Source: Siphonodentalium dalli
Lineage: Eukaryota > Mollusca > Scaphopoda > Gadilida > Siphonodentaliidae
Reading direction: 5' to 3'
NCBI GenBank assembly: GCA_032622095.1
Contig: CP136069.1
Location: forward strand, 932,001-996,000
Length of the DNA stretch: 64,000 nucleotides
In this document: one piece after another, positions 53,226 to 61,970 of the stretch
Numbering within the stretch: position 1 is the stretch's first letter
Layout of the letters: every line of letters starts with the position of its first letter
Notes under the pieces: generated by a model
Told to the model about the DNA's origin: nothing
Databases searched by the model: none
Seen by the model: the letters and a program-made list of their open reading frames with translations, nothing else
Program-made: the position numbers and the translations under genes

Positions 53226-53918
53226 AAGAGTGGAAGGGGTTAAATAAACAATACCAAAATCCATACAGATGAAGAACATGCTAAGAAAAATCTAGGTAAG
53301 AAATATGAGGCTGTGATGTGTCCTAAACAAAAATTAAAGGTCAAAATGCAAAAAAAAAATTTTTTGTTTTTAAAGTTATGTCCCTGGCTCTGCCCCTATT
53401 TGACCCAGTGACCCCATTTGAACAAATCTGAACCCCAGTCACCCAAGGTCTCTCTGTACCAAATATAAGCTAAATCGGCCAAATATTTTTTTAGAAGAAG
53501 TCATTGTAAGAATTACTATGAGTTATGGCCCTGGTTTCTCAACTAATTGACCGGGTCACCTTATTTGAACAAATCTGAACACCAGTCACCCAAGGACCCT
53601 CCATACCAAATATTAGCTAAATCGGCCCAATGGTACTGAACAAGAAGTCATTGTAAGAATTACTATGGAGGAATAGAGTTATGGCCCTGGCTTCGCAACT
53701 ATTTGACCCAGTGACCTCATTTGAACAAATCTGAATGAGAGTCACCTAGGGAACATCCGCACCAAATATGAACCAATTCGGTCTTCCGGTTTCAGAGGAG
53801 AAGATGTTCAAAGAATTGTTGACGGACGGACGGATGGACGGATGGACGGACGGACGACGGACGAGGAGTGATGACTATAGCTCCACCGGAGACTTCGTCT
53901 CAGGTGAGCTAAAAACCA
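53226..53918 (+). mobile_element. Family F element, copy 3, with right stem-loop
   Basis: Three monomers (about 53370-53810) are followed by AAGAATTGTTGACGGACGGACG (first 20 bases AAGAATTGTTGACGGACGGA at 53810-53829) and a long GGAC/GGAT microsatellite. The right end forms a stem-loop: AGCTC...GGAGAC (53879-53895) pairs with GTCTC...GAGCT around TTC, and AAAAACC follows. The microsatellite junction AATTGTTGACGGAC is the same as in the family D copy at 4974. A palindromic left end is not clear in this copy. Confidence 0.6.
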
Positions 53919-53980
53919 TACAAATATGGATATCATTGGAACCGGCTCATTGACCACATTGTGATGGTTATAGTTATGCC

Positions 53981-54162
53981 CTGTGCCAATGCATTCTCTT
54001 ATATATGCGAGTCGACCATAGGTCGCCTCGCATATATAAGAGAATGCATTGTTTCTTGAACAATTTTATAATTTTTAATGTGTTAAGCCAATGCATTCTC
54101 TTATATATGCGAGGCGACCTATGGTCGACTCGCATATATAAGAGAATGCATTGGCACAGGGC
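53981..54162. repeat. Pair of inverted 70-bp palindromes
   Basis: Two units (53981-54049 and about 54092-54164) are each palindromes built on CAATGCATTCTCTTATATAT and its inverse, with a GCGACC(T)ATGGTCG-like centre. The second unit is the reverse complement of the first over about 70 bases, flanking CCCTGTG/CACAGGG included, so the region is a hairpin made of two hairpins. Related units lie at 57782-57850, 60938-61005 and 61034-61092. One of those sits inside a TTAA-flanked MITE, so these are probably MITE interiors. Confidence 0.65.
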
Positions 54163-54185
54163 CCTTCTGTTGGGTAAAGAGTTAA

Positions 54186-54655
54186 GAGGTTATGAGAAAT
54201 ACAGGGCATATGGATATCAATTTATTGAGATGTATGACCTAAAATATGGTATTTCATCACACCAGTTCTGTGTCACAAGGCAAATTTGCCTAAGTCCATA
54301 CAATGGAACACACATTTTGTTTAAGAATATTTTTGTCTTCTCGATCAGAGATGCATGAAGGAATCATTTTTTTGTGCACAATATAGTGAGGAAACTAACA
54401 CAACAGCAAGATATCCCTTCATTATTCTCTAGTTTTTAAAATACTAGACCATAAAATATGGATTTTAGCTAATTCTTGGAAATTGAGGCTCCGAAATTAG
54501 ACAAACTCCCAATTTTGGAGGCACATAACTCGAAAAATACTCAAAGTATCTGGAAAATGTTTTCAGTTCTGTAATCATGATTGTGCACTCAACAAAATGG
54601 ATATATAAATGGAAGGACATGTGAAATGAAGTTTTTTATAAACATCCTTGAAAAG
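54186..54655. other. AT-rich sequence, nothing recognised
   Basis: No exon with a family motif. The open frame reaching in from the palindromes (54005-54358) is read through hairpin DNA and is not called. Confidence 0.3.
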
Positions 54656-54765
54656 CTATAAATTGAGTCTTTTACCAAATTTTAACAAATTTATTTCACA
54701 AAATTTACCAATTTTGCCTTTCTGATTTTTAGTATGTTGTTTGTAATTGGTTAATAGACATAATC
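54656..54765 (-). other. Candidate 3'-terminal exon of the Mab-21/cGLR gene (speculative)
   Basis: On the minus strand a good acceptor, AATGTTTCTTAGCAG, precedes GATTATGTCTATTAA (54765-54751). Read in phase 0, as the 41-bp exon at 55158 would require, it adds Asp-Tyr-Val-Tyr and a stop. An AATAAA lies 56 bases further on (54695-54690). Read in phase 1, joined directly to the main exon, it would add about 36 residues to a TAG at about 54658. AT-rich DNA gives AATAAA often, so this is weak. Confidence 0.22.
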
Positions 54766-55157
54766 CTGCTAAGAAACATTGTGTTGCAATTAGTTTGAGG
54801 TTTGGCACTTTTTTCTCATAAATGCACCGGACTATTTCCACATATTACACAGATATGTTAGAGCTCATTTGGTAAATACATACAAAAATAAATTTGTTTT
54901 TATTTTTGTTTGTTTTATCATCAGGCATCAAAATAAAAATGTCTAATGCAGCGCTTTTTATTGAATGGAATAAAAACCAACTTAATCCGGGGGGGGGGGG
55001 GGGGGGGGATCTGCAGAAAAAGTCCAGATACAGGGACATGGCGAGTGGGTGGTTCGAGTCGTAAAAAATGTGTGATGCAATTTTGTTCAATCAACATATT
55101 TATTAAAGATTAATTGAGCTATTGTAATTATATTACTTAGTTTCGTACTGTGCTTAC
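54766..55157. other. Intronic or intergenic sequence with a 20-base G run
   Basis: Holds an uninterrupted G tract at 54989-55008 and no recognisable exon. A similar G-run followed by GCAG(G)AAAAA(A)(G)TCCAG-like sequence occurs near 60455-60495, so this may be an old shared repeat. Confidence 0.35.
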
Positions 55158-55198
55158 CTGTTGCATTAATTCTGAGAGTGATGTGACAATATTAGTGA
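55158..55198 (-). other. Candidate 41-bp exon downstream of the Mab-21/cGLR exon
   Basis: On the minus strand GTGTTCTCTAG (acceptor) precedes 41 bases that end at CAACAG, directly followed by the strong donor GTAAGC. Joined in phase 1 to the main exon, it reads Val-Thr-Asn-Ile-Val-Thr-Ser-Leu-Ser-Glu-Leu-Met-Gln-Gln without a stop and leaves phase 0. The donor is strong and the acceptor moderate. The frame match has about a one-in-three chance of being accidental, so this needs transcript evidence. Confidence 0.35.
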
Positions 55199-56210
55199 CT
55201 AGAGAACACTGTATGCATCGCCAGGTTGGACGCTCATGATATTATCCCGGTACATGTAGCCAGGCTCTGTAGCTATTATTTTTATCTCTTTCGGTGCCAC
55301 TCAGCACCACAGGCAGATTCCTCACTGCCAAGAATACCATATACGGTATGTATAGTGTATCTCAAGTATCGCTTGGAATAATTTGGTGAAACTTCACATA
55401 TTATTAGACAAAGTCATCGCAAGTTCAGAGCTACGCACACCACCGCCATAGAGGTCACATGACCTTTACACTCTAATGGCTATATTTGATGCTTATTCAT
55501 GCTATATGGGTGCTATGATGCTATCAATGCATTAATTGGTAATTTTTGGCATTTATTTCTCACTTTACCTTCATTAGTTTCAGGGAGGGCCCCATACCCG
55601 GCCTATATATGCTATACACACCCGTATTTGAAGATGTCACATCACAATGGTGATTACCATGCACTTCTGTGTGTGGTCACATTCCATGTATATGTACGGG
55701 TAATGCATTAAAAATTCAATATATCGCAAATGTCTTTGTCTTATGTTGAATAACTTTTAACTTATGTTGATAAACTTATAACTATGTTTAGACCTGTTGA
55801 AAGTCATTAAGAATGTACCAGCTCCGTCCTGTACACGGCTACATATATAAAACATAAACCCATTCTGAATGACAAAATGTGACATCCGCATGTCAACAAT
55901 ATAAAATTATATAATTATAATGGGATATGAAAGGAAATGTAGTGCGCGTGGTACGTTTGTGAATGATCGAATGTCTTCCTTTAGTATGTGTTGGTGTAAG
56001 TGCGTGTATGGATTTTGAGAGAGAGTCACACACACTATCATACGTGCCGTGTGTAAATCAGATATTCAATACTTGTATAAGAGTTGGAATGTTTTACTGA
56101 GTGAGATTGATTCCGGATTATTTACATTTACTGATTTAGTTTTATAAACATGAACACTGTATGTTCACACGCACCGTTAGAATAGAGGTGAATGTTACAG
56201 GACTAAGATG
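55199..56210. other. Long stretch without a recognised gene
   Basis: AT-rich sequence with alternating CA/TG-rich patches (55980-56050). Open frames such as 55499-55711 show no family motif. If the candidate downstream exon is real, this is intron. Confidence 0.35.
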
Positions 56211-56890
56211 AATCCCTGTGGGTTACACATAATCCCTGTGGGCGACACATAATCCCTGTGGGCGACACATAATCCCTGTGGGCGACACATAATCCCTGTG
56301 GGTTACACATAATCCCTGTGGGTTACACATAATCCCTGTGGGCGACACATAATCCCTGTGGGTTACACATAATCCCTGTGGGCGACACATAATCCCTGTG
56401 GGTTACACATAATCCCTGTGGGCGACACATAATCCCTGTGGGTTACACATAATCCCTGTGGGTTACACATAATCCCTGTGGGCGACACATAATCCCTGTG
56501 GGTTACACATAATCCCTGTGGGTTACACATAATCCCTGTGGGCGACACATAATCCCTGTGGGTTACACATAATCCCTGTGGGCGACACATAATCCCTGTG
56601 GGCGACACATAATCCCTGTGGGCGACACATAATCCCTGTGGGCGACACATAATCCCTGTGGGCGACACATAATCCCTGTGGGTTACACATAATCCCTGTG
56701 GGCGACACATAATCCCTGTGGGTTACACATAATCCCTGTGGGTTACACATAATCCCTGTGGGCGACACATAATCCCTGTGGGTTACACATAATCCCTGTG
56801 GGCGACACATAATCCCTGTGGGCGACACATAATCCCTGTGGGCGACACATAATCCCTGTGGGTTACACATAATCCCTGTGGGCGACACAT
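56211..56890. repeat. 20-bp minisatellite, 34 units, two variants
   Basis: Exactly 34 head-to-tail units of AATCCCTGTGGG + TTA or CGA + CACAT. All other positions are identical in every unit. I count 15 TTA and 19 CGA units, in an irregular order with a TCT triplet repeated three times (56401-56580) and a run of CGA units (56581-56670). Because 20 is not a multiple of 3, the minus strand stays open over long stretches in shifting frames. Those frames are by-products. Confidence 0.95.
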
Positions 56891-57666
56891 AATACATATC
56901 TTTATATATTAACTCACAAATATATCAATGTTGGCAAAAGATGGGAAGCAGAAACCTGGGAACTTTATTTTTTTATGATTTTCCTTCTGATTATGATAAT
57001 ACGATTCCACGATTCCACTGTTATGGGTTGTATTAATACGGTGGAATATGCTAATTAGTAATTTCTAGAAAGAAAGAACTAGATTGGTATATTTTTATAT
57101 TATTATGATTTATTTACTAATTCTTGTGGGTGGGTCCCAAAAAGTTGACCTGGAAAAAATAAAAAAATTTGCACAGAGGGTGAGGGGTGGTCAGGTAGCA
57201 TAAAATAATTTTTCAACCCTGTATCTGCAAATTGTGTCATGTACCGCCCCCCCCCCACTCACCTGGGTTCACCATAAAATGTGAGTTTGTTGACCAGACT
57301 ATACATATCTATGGACATGTTGGTGAAGACATAACAAATAATATTTTTTTTAATAACATATCAAGCATCCAATTAGAAACACCTACACTAGTAACGCGAC
57401 CCTTTTTATGCGGCGGCGGCGGGGCATGAGAACCAAAACCCTTTTATGGCCTCATATCTTCATTCAATCTCACAAATGTTCTCTCATTCTGTGTCTCACT
57501 GTACATTATATAACCTACATACAGCAGTCACACGCATCACACATAATTACATTAAATTCATCGTTAACAATGGAGCGTGAGGGGGAGGGGAGGAGAGGTG
57601 AAGAGGGAAGAGGAATAAAATGTGGGTGATTAGAAATAAATGATCGACTGAGGAATGGTTAGTTAC
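56891..57666. other. Unassigned sequence with C-runs and a purine-rich patch
   Basis: Includes a C-run (57245-57255), a GCGGCGGCGGCGGGG patch (57411-57424) and a GAGGGGGAGG-type purine tract (57577-57620). No exon with recognisable motifs. Confidence 0.35.
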
Positions 57667-57901
57667 TTAACCCTTTGAGTGCCGGGGACCCGATCTCATC
57701 GGCACTAAACCTACAAAATAAGTCTGTTTAAAGAATATAAGAATAAATTATTAAAATTGTTAAAAAAAAAAAAATTGTTAGGCCAATGCATTCTCTTATA
57801 TATGCGAGGGAACCTATGGTCGACTCGCATATATAAGAGAATGCATTGGCACAGGGTATATGGGTTAATACACAAATCGGACCTGGCACTCAAAGGGTTA
57901 A
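57667..57901. mobile_element. piggyBac-type MITE with TTAA duplications
   Basis: TTAA (57667-57670), then CCCTTTGAGTGCC (57671-57683). At the other end GGCACTCAAAGGG (57885-57897), then TTAA (57898-57901). The 13-bp terminal inverted repeats are perfect. The body of 227 bp has no coding capacity and contains a near-perfect palindrome (57782-57850) with TATATAAGAGAATGCATTGG on its right arm. TTAA target duplication with CCC-starting ends is diagnostic of piggyBac-family elements. It lies about 70 bp downstream of the splice donor of the main host exon, that is, in the putative intron. Confidence 0.8.
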
Positions 57902-57970
57902 TAACTTTATGGTTTGTGAAAATAAATCAAAGTTTGTTTGTAAAGTTAATAAATTAAGAGAAATACTCAC

Positions 57971-59422
57971 CAGCGGGAAAAACTCGCATCGACCAGAGTG
58001 TGATGAGGAGCTCTCTTATAACATCACGGGGTTTAACTATATACCGAGAGCGGAATGCATCATATAAGTGAGATATATCCCGGGTTCTATGATGATGTGC
58101 TTCTATTATAACATCACGGGGTGTAACTCCATACAGAGAGTAGTCTGCATTATACCGAGATATATCCCGGGTTCTATGATGATGTGCTTCTATTATAGCA
58201 TTCCATCCGTCATCACTGTGACGAGGGACATCAGATCCATATAGACCCCACTCATCATTGTTCATGCGCGCTGTACTTCCGATGTCATGGAATATGTTAT
58301 GGGTCGCCTCCTGATCCAGACACAGAGCGTAGACAGCGATAATCTCGAGGACGCGGTTACTAAGTTGATCAACGCTCCAAGAATCCGATTTACCAAAATG
58401 ATTCAGTAGAAACAATACGATGAGTTTGATTTGGTATGAAGGGAAGGCGGCCTTCGAACACAAACAGACCTGTTTATAATCCGGGAGGAAATAATGAGCG
58501 AGACATTTAGTGAGCTGGTACGCCATTCCTGCACCGGTCCCGGACAAATCATGCATCACCCTCGACTCGGCGAATGTTGTTGTTAATAGGAACCGATCCC
58601 CGCGATCGTTAATGATGTAGAATGCGAATGGCGGCTGATCTCCCAGAGATTGTATGATTCGATCACTTCGTGATGAAGTCAGACTCTCGTCCCTCATCCC
58701 GACCGATATATCAAGCTTCATTTCTGAGTCGTTGAGTGTAAATGTTACAGCCGTGGCTTTATGTCGGTCGCATTGCTTGATGTATTTAAGGCCGGGTATC
58801 ATCTCCACATTACGTCTCAGTGAGTTTACTATGAGTCTCCTTAGTGTGAGTCCTGCACTCAATCCTCCTCCCCACGTCTTTACCCATTCAGCTCTCTCTA
58901 CGTTATCCTTAATATACTCTCCACACGACTCGCTGACTCGGAAGTTATACATATTACTCTTCACCGGGAACCGTGCCTCGTGGTGATTATACAGACACGG
59001 CAGAAATATTACAAAATCAGCTTCATCCATTTTAATAGTTTTAGTTTGTTCAGCGACGGACCCCAGAAGGACGACTGCACTCTGTTCAAATATGTCTGGA
59101 TACGTCGCCCTCAGATCCGTCAGCACCAACTCCATTAACAACTCTATATGAAGCATGATAATACGACTGTCGGGTCGAGAGGTCACCTCACAGTCGGATT
59201 TAATAAAGGAGCGTAACATCTGGTGTAACATGCTCCCGGTATCTGGTGCCGTACAACTCACCACCCGCCGTGTTATCTCTCTTATCGCCGGGTCGATATC
59301 AGCGTCACGACTCTCTAATGTTTCCACGAGAATCGTCAGTATAGGAGTGTTAGCTGACGATTCATGCAGCATGTCGTGTTGTGGGTTGAAGTCTGTAGGA
59401 ATTGATCTCCAGCTCAGATCAC
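57971..59422 (-). CDS. Mab-21/cGAS-like nucleotidyltransferase (cGLR-type), main exon
   Basis: Numbered from the Met codon at 59372, which is probably internal. The exon shows a nucleotidyltransferase core: Gly104-Ser105 in LLGSVAEQT, Glu117 and Asp119 in MDEADFVIFLP, and a third acid Asp221 in MKLDISVGM. Ser-to-Glu spacing is 12 residues, as in cGAS. A Mab-21 C-terminal helical part follows (PSYQIKLIVLFLLNHFGK, 311-328; VLEIIAVYALCLDQEATHNIF, 341-361). Family knowledge: cGAS-like receptors sense nucleic acid or other ligands in the cytosol and make cyclic dinucleotides for STING, and bivalves carry many. The intact acids predict activity; ligand and product are unknown. No cGAS-like H/C zinc thumb is seen. 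The exon has an acceptor TTCTATATTTCAG at 59423 and a donor GTGAGT from 57970, is open throughout its 1,452 bp, and is phase 1 at both ends. Residues 392-450 hold two copies of an IIEAHHHRTRDIS repeat. Codons beyond 57971 up to TAA at 57954 are intronic read-through. Confidence 0.85.
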
Positions 59423-60900
59423 CTGAAATATAGAAACAGACGTCAGAATATTTAAAACAAGTCAGGAATATCTATATAATCATGTTCTATATAATTATTT
59501 AATAAAGTATTAGATATTTAACCGTTCACATATAATCTATCATTAACATCATCAAGTGATGCAGCCTCATATCGGCTTAATATTAAAATAACACACAAGG
59601 CTGCAATGTTTCATGTAATAATAAAGCTGTTCAAAATATCAGGCACAAAAAAAGTAAGAAAAATTAATTTGGAAAAAAATATGTTTTTTTTTTCAAATTT
59701 ATTTTATTTTATTTTTTTCAAATTTTTTTTTTATTTACTAACGCGGTATTTTTTTTACCAACTTGTCAGTACGTTTTGATCATTAAATCCAAAATAACTA
59801 AACTCTTAACAATATATCTGTGATATGTGAAGAGTGACTATCATGTAACATAGAGACATAAAACATTGAAGTAAATGATTCTCTGATCCTCAGTCTGCTG
59901 TAATTATTATAACTCCACAACAATTTAAAGGCCCTGGCAGCTGGCCTCGAAAAAATTAAGGTTCGCATGTTAAAATGGAGAGATGTCAATTTATAGACAA
60001 CAATAACAAATGATTTTAAGTAAAACAGACTTCATTAAATGGCTGGTAACTCATCCGTGATCAAGCTTAATGTCTGTGTAGTTTTAGGATATTTATTCAC
60101 ATGAATTAGCCAAAAAACATAAAGAATTATAGACCATTTATTATTTATCCATGTTGCCTTTTAAAGTCTTTAATGTGAGGAACTCAACAAGCCTTAAATA
60201 GACAGGAATTCTTTGTAGTATTTGGTTATTTTTCCCATTGATTTTAAGCACATTTGTTGAACACCTGCATCATGACTCTCAGTGAATTCATGTTCATTTC
60301 ATCTTTGGTGGAGATGGACCGTGTTAGTTTCCAGTCTGACACCGTGTAACTTTCAGTGCTAACACCTGCTTCCTGTGAAGACTTCAGATAGAAAAACTGG
60401 GTCACCATTAATCCTTACACTTTGAATGATGTTGAGAAATTTGCTGCCAACCGGGGGGGGGGTGGGAGGGGGTGCAGGAAAAAAACTCCAGGATACAAGG
60501 TTGAAATTTTTTAATTTTTTAATTTTTTGGGACCCACCATCCTGAGAACGCATATATTTTCCTGTCTGATCTCAGACACCCACCCCTCCAACACAAGTTT
60601 TTTCAAGGGCAAATGGCTACCCACCCTAAGTTTAATTAAAAAAACAGTGAAATTAGCAGGATAAGGCAAACAAAAGGTGTGAAATATTATAAATAATTAA
60701 CCATCCGGATGAAATGTCACTCATGTTATCTCAATGAAAGGCACCAGAAATCTCAGAAAATCACAAAACCCTCTTTATAATAATTTTATTTAATAAACTT
60801 GTGAAATAATTCAGGTTCAGGTTCCATACCATAGGTTACCCACACCAGTACATTTTATGCAACAGAGAAGTGTTGAGAGCAGCATAATGTAAGTAGGTCC
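59423..60900. other. Putative intron of the Mab-21/cGLR gene, first part
   Basis: AT-rich sequence with T-runs (59680-59760) and a G-run/purine block followed by TTTTTTAATTTTTTAATTTT (60455-60530). No exon-like segment with good splice sites on the minus strand was found by eye. Confidence 0.4.
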
Positions 60901-60937
60901 ATATATAACCCTTCCTGAAATTTTGTGAAAACCCTGT

Positions 60938-61092
60938 ACCAATGCATTCTCTTATATATGCAAGTTGCCCATAGGGAGCCTCGCATATATAAGTGAATAC
61001 ATTTACCTAACAATATTAACCTTGACCTTGACAGCCAGTTCATTCTCTTATATATGTGAGTGATTCACCTATATAAGAGAATGCACTGGCAC
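60938..61092. repeat. Two diverged copies of the CATTCTCTTATATAT palindrome
   Basis: Units at 60938-61005 and 61034-61092 repeat the palindrome design of 53981 and 57782 with several mismatches. AGAGGGTTAA at 61131-61140 may be the decayed piggyBac-like right end of the same MITE family; a matching left end (near 60906, ATAACCC) is doubtful. Confidence 0.5.
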
Positions 61093-61140
61093 AAGATATG
61101 TAATGCTGCACCAGCACTACTCCCATCATGAGAGGGTTAA

Positions 61141-61740
61141 GGATGTACTATGAGGGCTGTGTAGGTTTGGATGGGGGAGGGGTGGCAGTGGATCACATTA
61201 GTAGCTCGTGTGGCAGAAACAGTAATCTCAAAATAAAATGTTATCATCTCAAAGTTGAATACTTGTTTTGTAATGTTATGTTCAATCACTCAGCTTTCAA
61301 TTATATCGGTCGGCCCCACAAATCAAGCTCCCATCTACCTAATGATGAACGTCATACGATGATACCGAAAATATGTATCTTATAATACTCATAAGAGTTA
61401 AATCACCAGAAGAATTAAATAAGCTGATATTGGCTTCATAGAGATAATTGAAGATCAAAACCAAAAATTAAAACCTATAAGAAATAATTTTTTTCAGGGC
61501 AATTTTATCCTCGTAAAAAGCGGGACCCACTCCATGATATTGTTTAATTAAGGAACAAATATTGTGTAAATAATGAAACTAAGAGCCCCCTTCTCTTGAT
61601 TAATGCTCTATTTAGGTCCAGTTTTATAAGCCTGAATATATGGACATTTAAAATATTTTAAGTAGTCAGAATTCCCAACACCCCCCCCCCCCCCTCCCCC
61701 GGTGCCAACGTCCAAGTGAAAATCAACAGTAAAAAGGCCA
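61141..61740. other. Unassigned sequence with C-run
   Basis: No exon or RNA gene recognised. A run of 14 C, then T, then 5 C, lies at 61681-61700. Confidence 0.3.
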
Positions 61741-61795
61741 AGCCTGGATATAGTGTGTCTGATATTTGCCGAACGAGGCCCCCAGAGTTTTATCT
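61741..61795 (+). mobile_element. Scrap of the palindromic 0.53 kb repeat family
   Basis: AAGCCTGGATATAGTGTGTC followed by TGATATTTGCCGAACGAGG matches, with changes, the inverted edge sequence near 52840-52870 (CAAATGTCAGACACACTATG and CCAGGCTTGG). Only one arm is present. Confidence 0.45.
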
Positions 61796-61970
61796 GTTAA
61801 AATGTGTATATGTTTATATACACAAAGGAGCAAACTGTATTTGACATTTTGTTATGTAATTAATACATGCACATATGTGGAATCTAGATATTGAGTTTTG
61901 TGATTCTACAACCCTGATATATTACCTTCCAGCTGTTGAAAACTTTCACTATTGAACCCTCGGACACGTA

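Larger units (their letters stand above)
50109..54185. mobile_element. Possible piggyBac-ended composite (4.07 kb)
   Basis: TTAA (50109-50112) is followed by CCCTTTACCCAACA. TGTTGGGTAAAGAG (54168-54181) is followed by TTAA (54182-54185). The ends are inverted with one mismatch in 14. Terminal C-C-C plus a TTAA target site is the piggyBac hallmark. No transposase lies between; the interior is family F copies, the 0.53 kb palindromic repeats and a double palindrome. It may instead be the two outer ends of a small MITE split by later insertions. Confidence 0.4.

Noticed and set aside
53768-54358. Open frames containing Asp-Gly-Trp-Thr-Asp-Gly or Cys-Ile-Leu-Leu-Tyr-Met-Arg repeats
   Set aside because: The first reads through the GGAC microsatellite and the second through the 70-bp palindromes, where the same peptide appears on both strands.
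56363-56897. Two overlapping minus-strand open frames of 115 and 124 codons with repeated Arg-Asp-Tyr-Val and Pro-Gln-Gly-Leu motifs
   Set aside because: They are the frame-shifted reading of a 20-bp minisatellite, open in different frames simply because the unit lacks most stop triplets.
57954-57970. TAA at 57954 as the true end of the receptor protein
   Set aside because: A strong GTGAGT donor lies just before it in a codon-compatible position; the last few codons look like intron read-through. It remains possible for an unspliced isoform.
58654-59433. Plus-strand open frames at 58654-58986 and 59155-59433
   Set aside because: They are antisense shadows of the conserved minus-strand nucleotidyltransferase exon.
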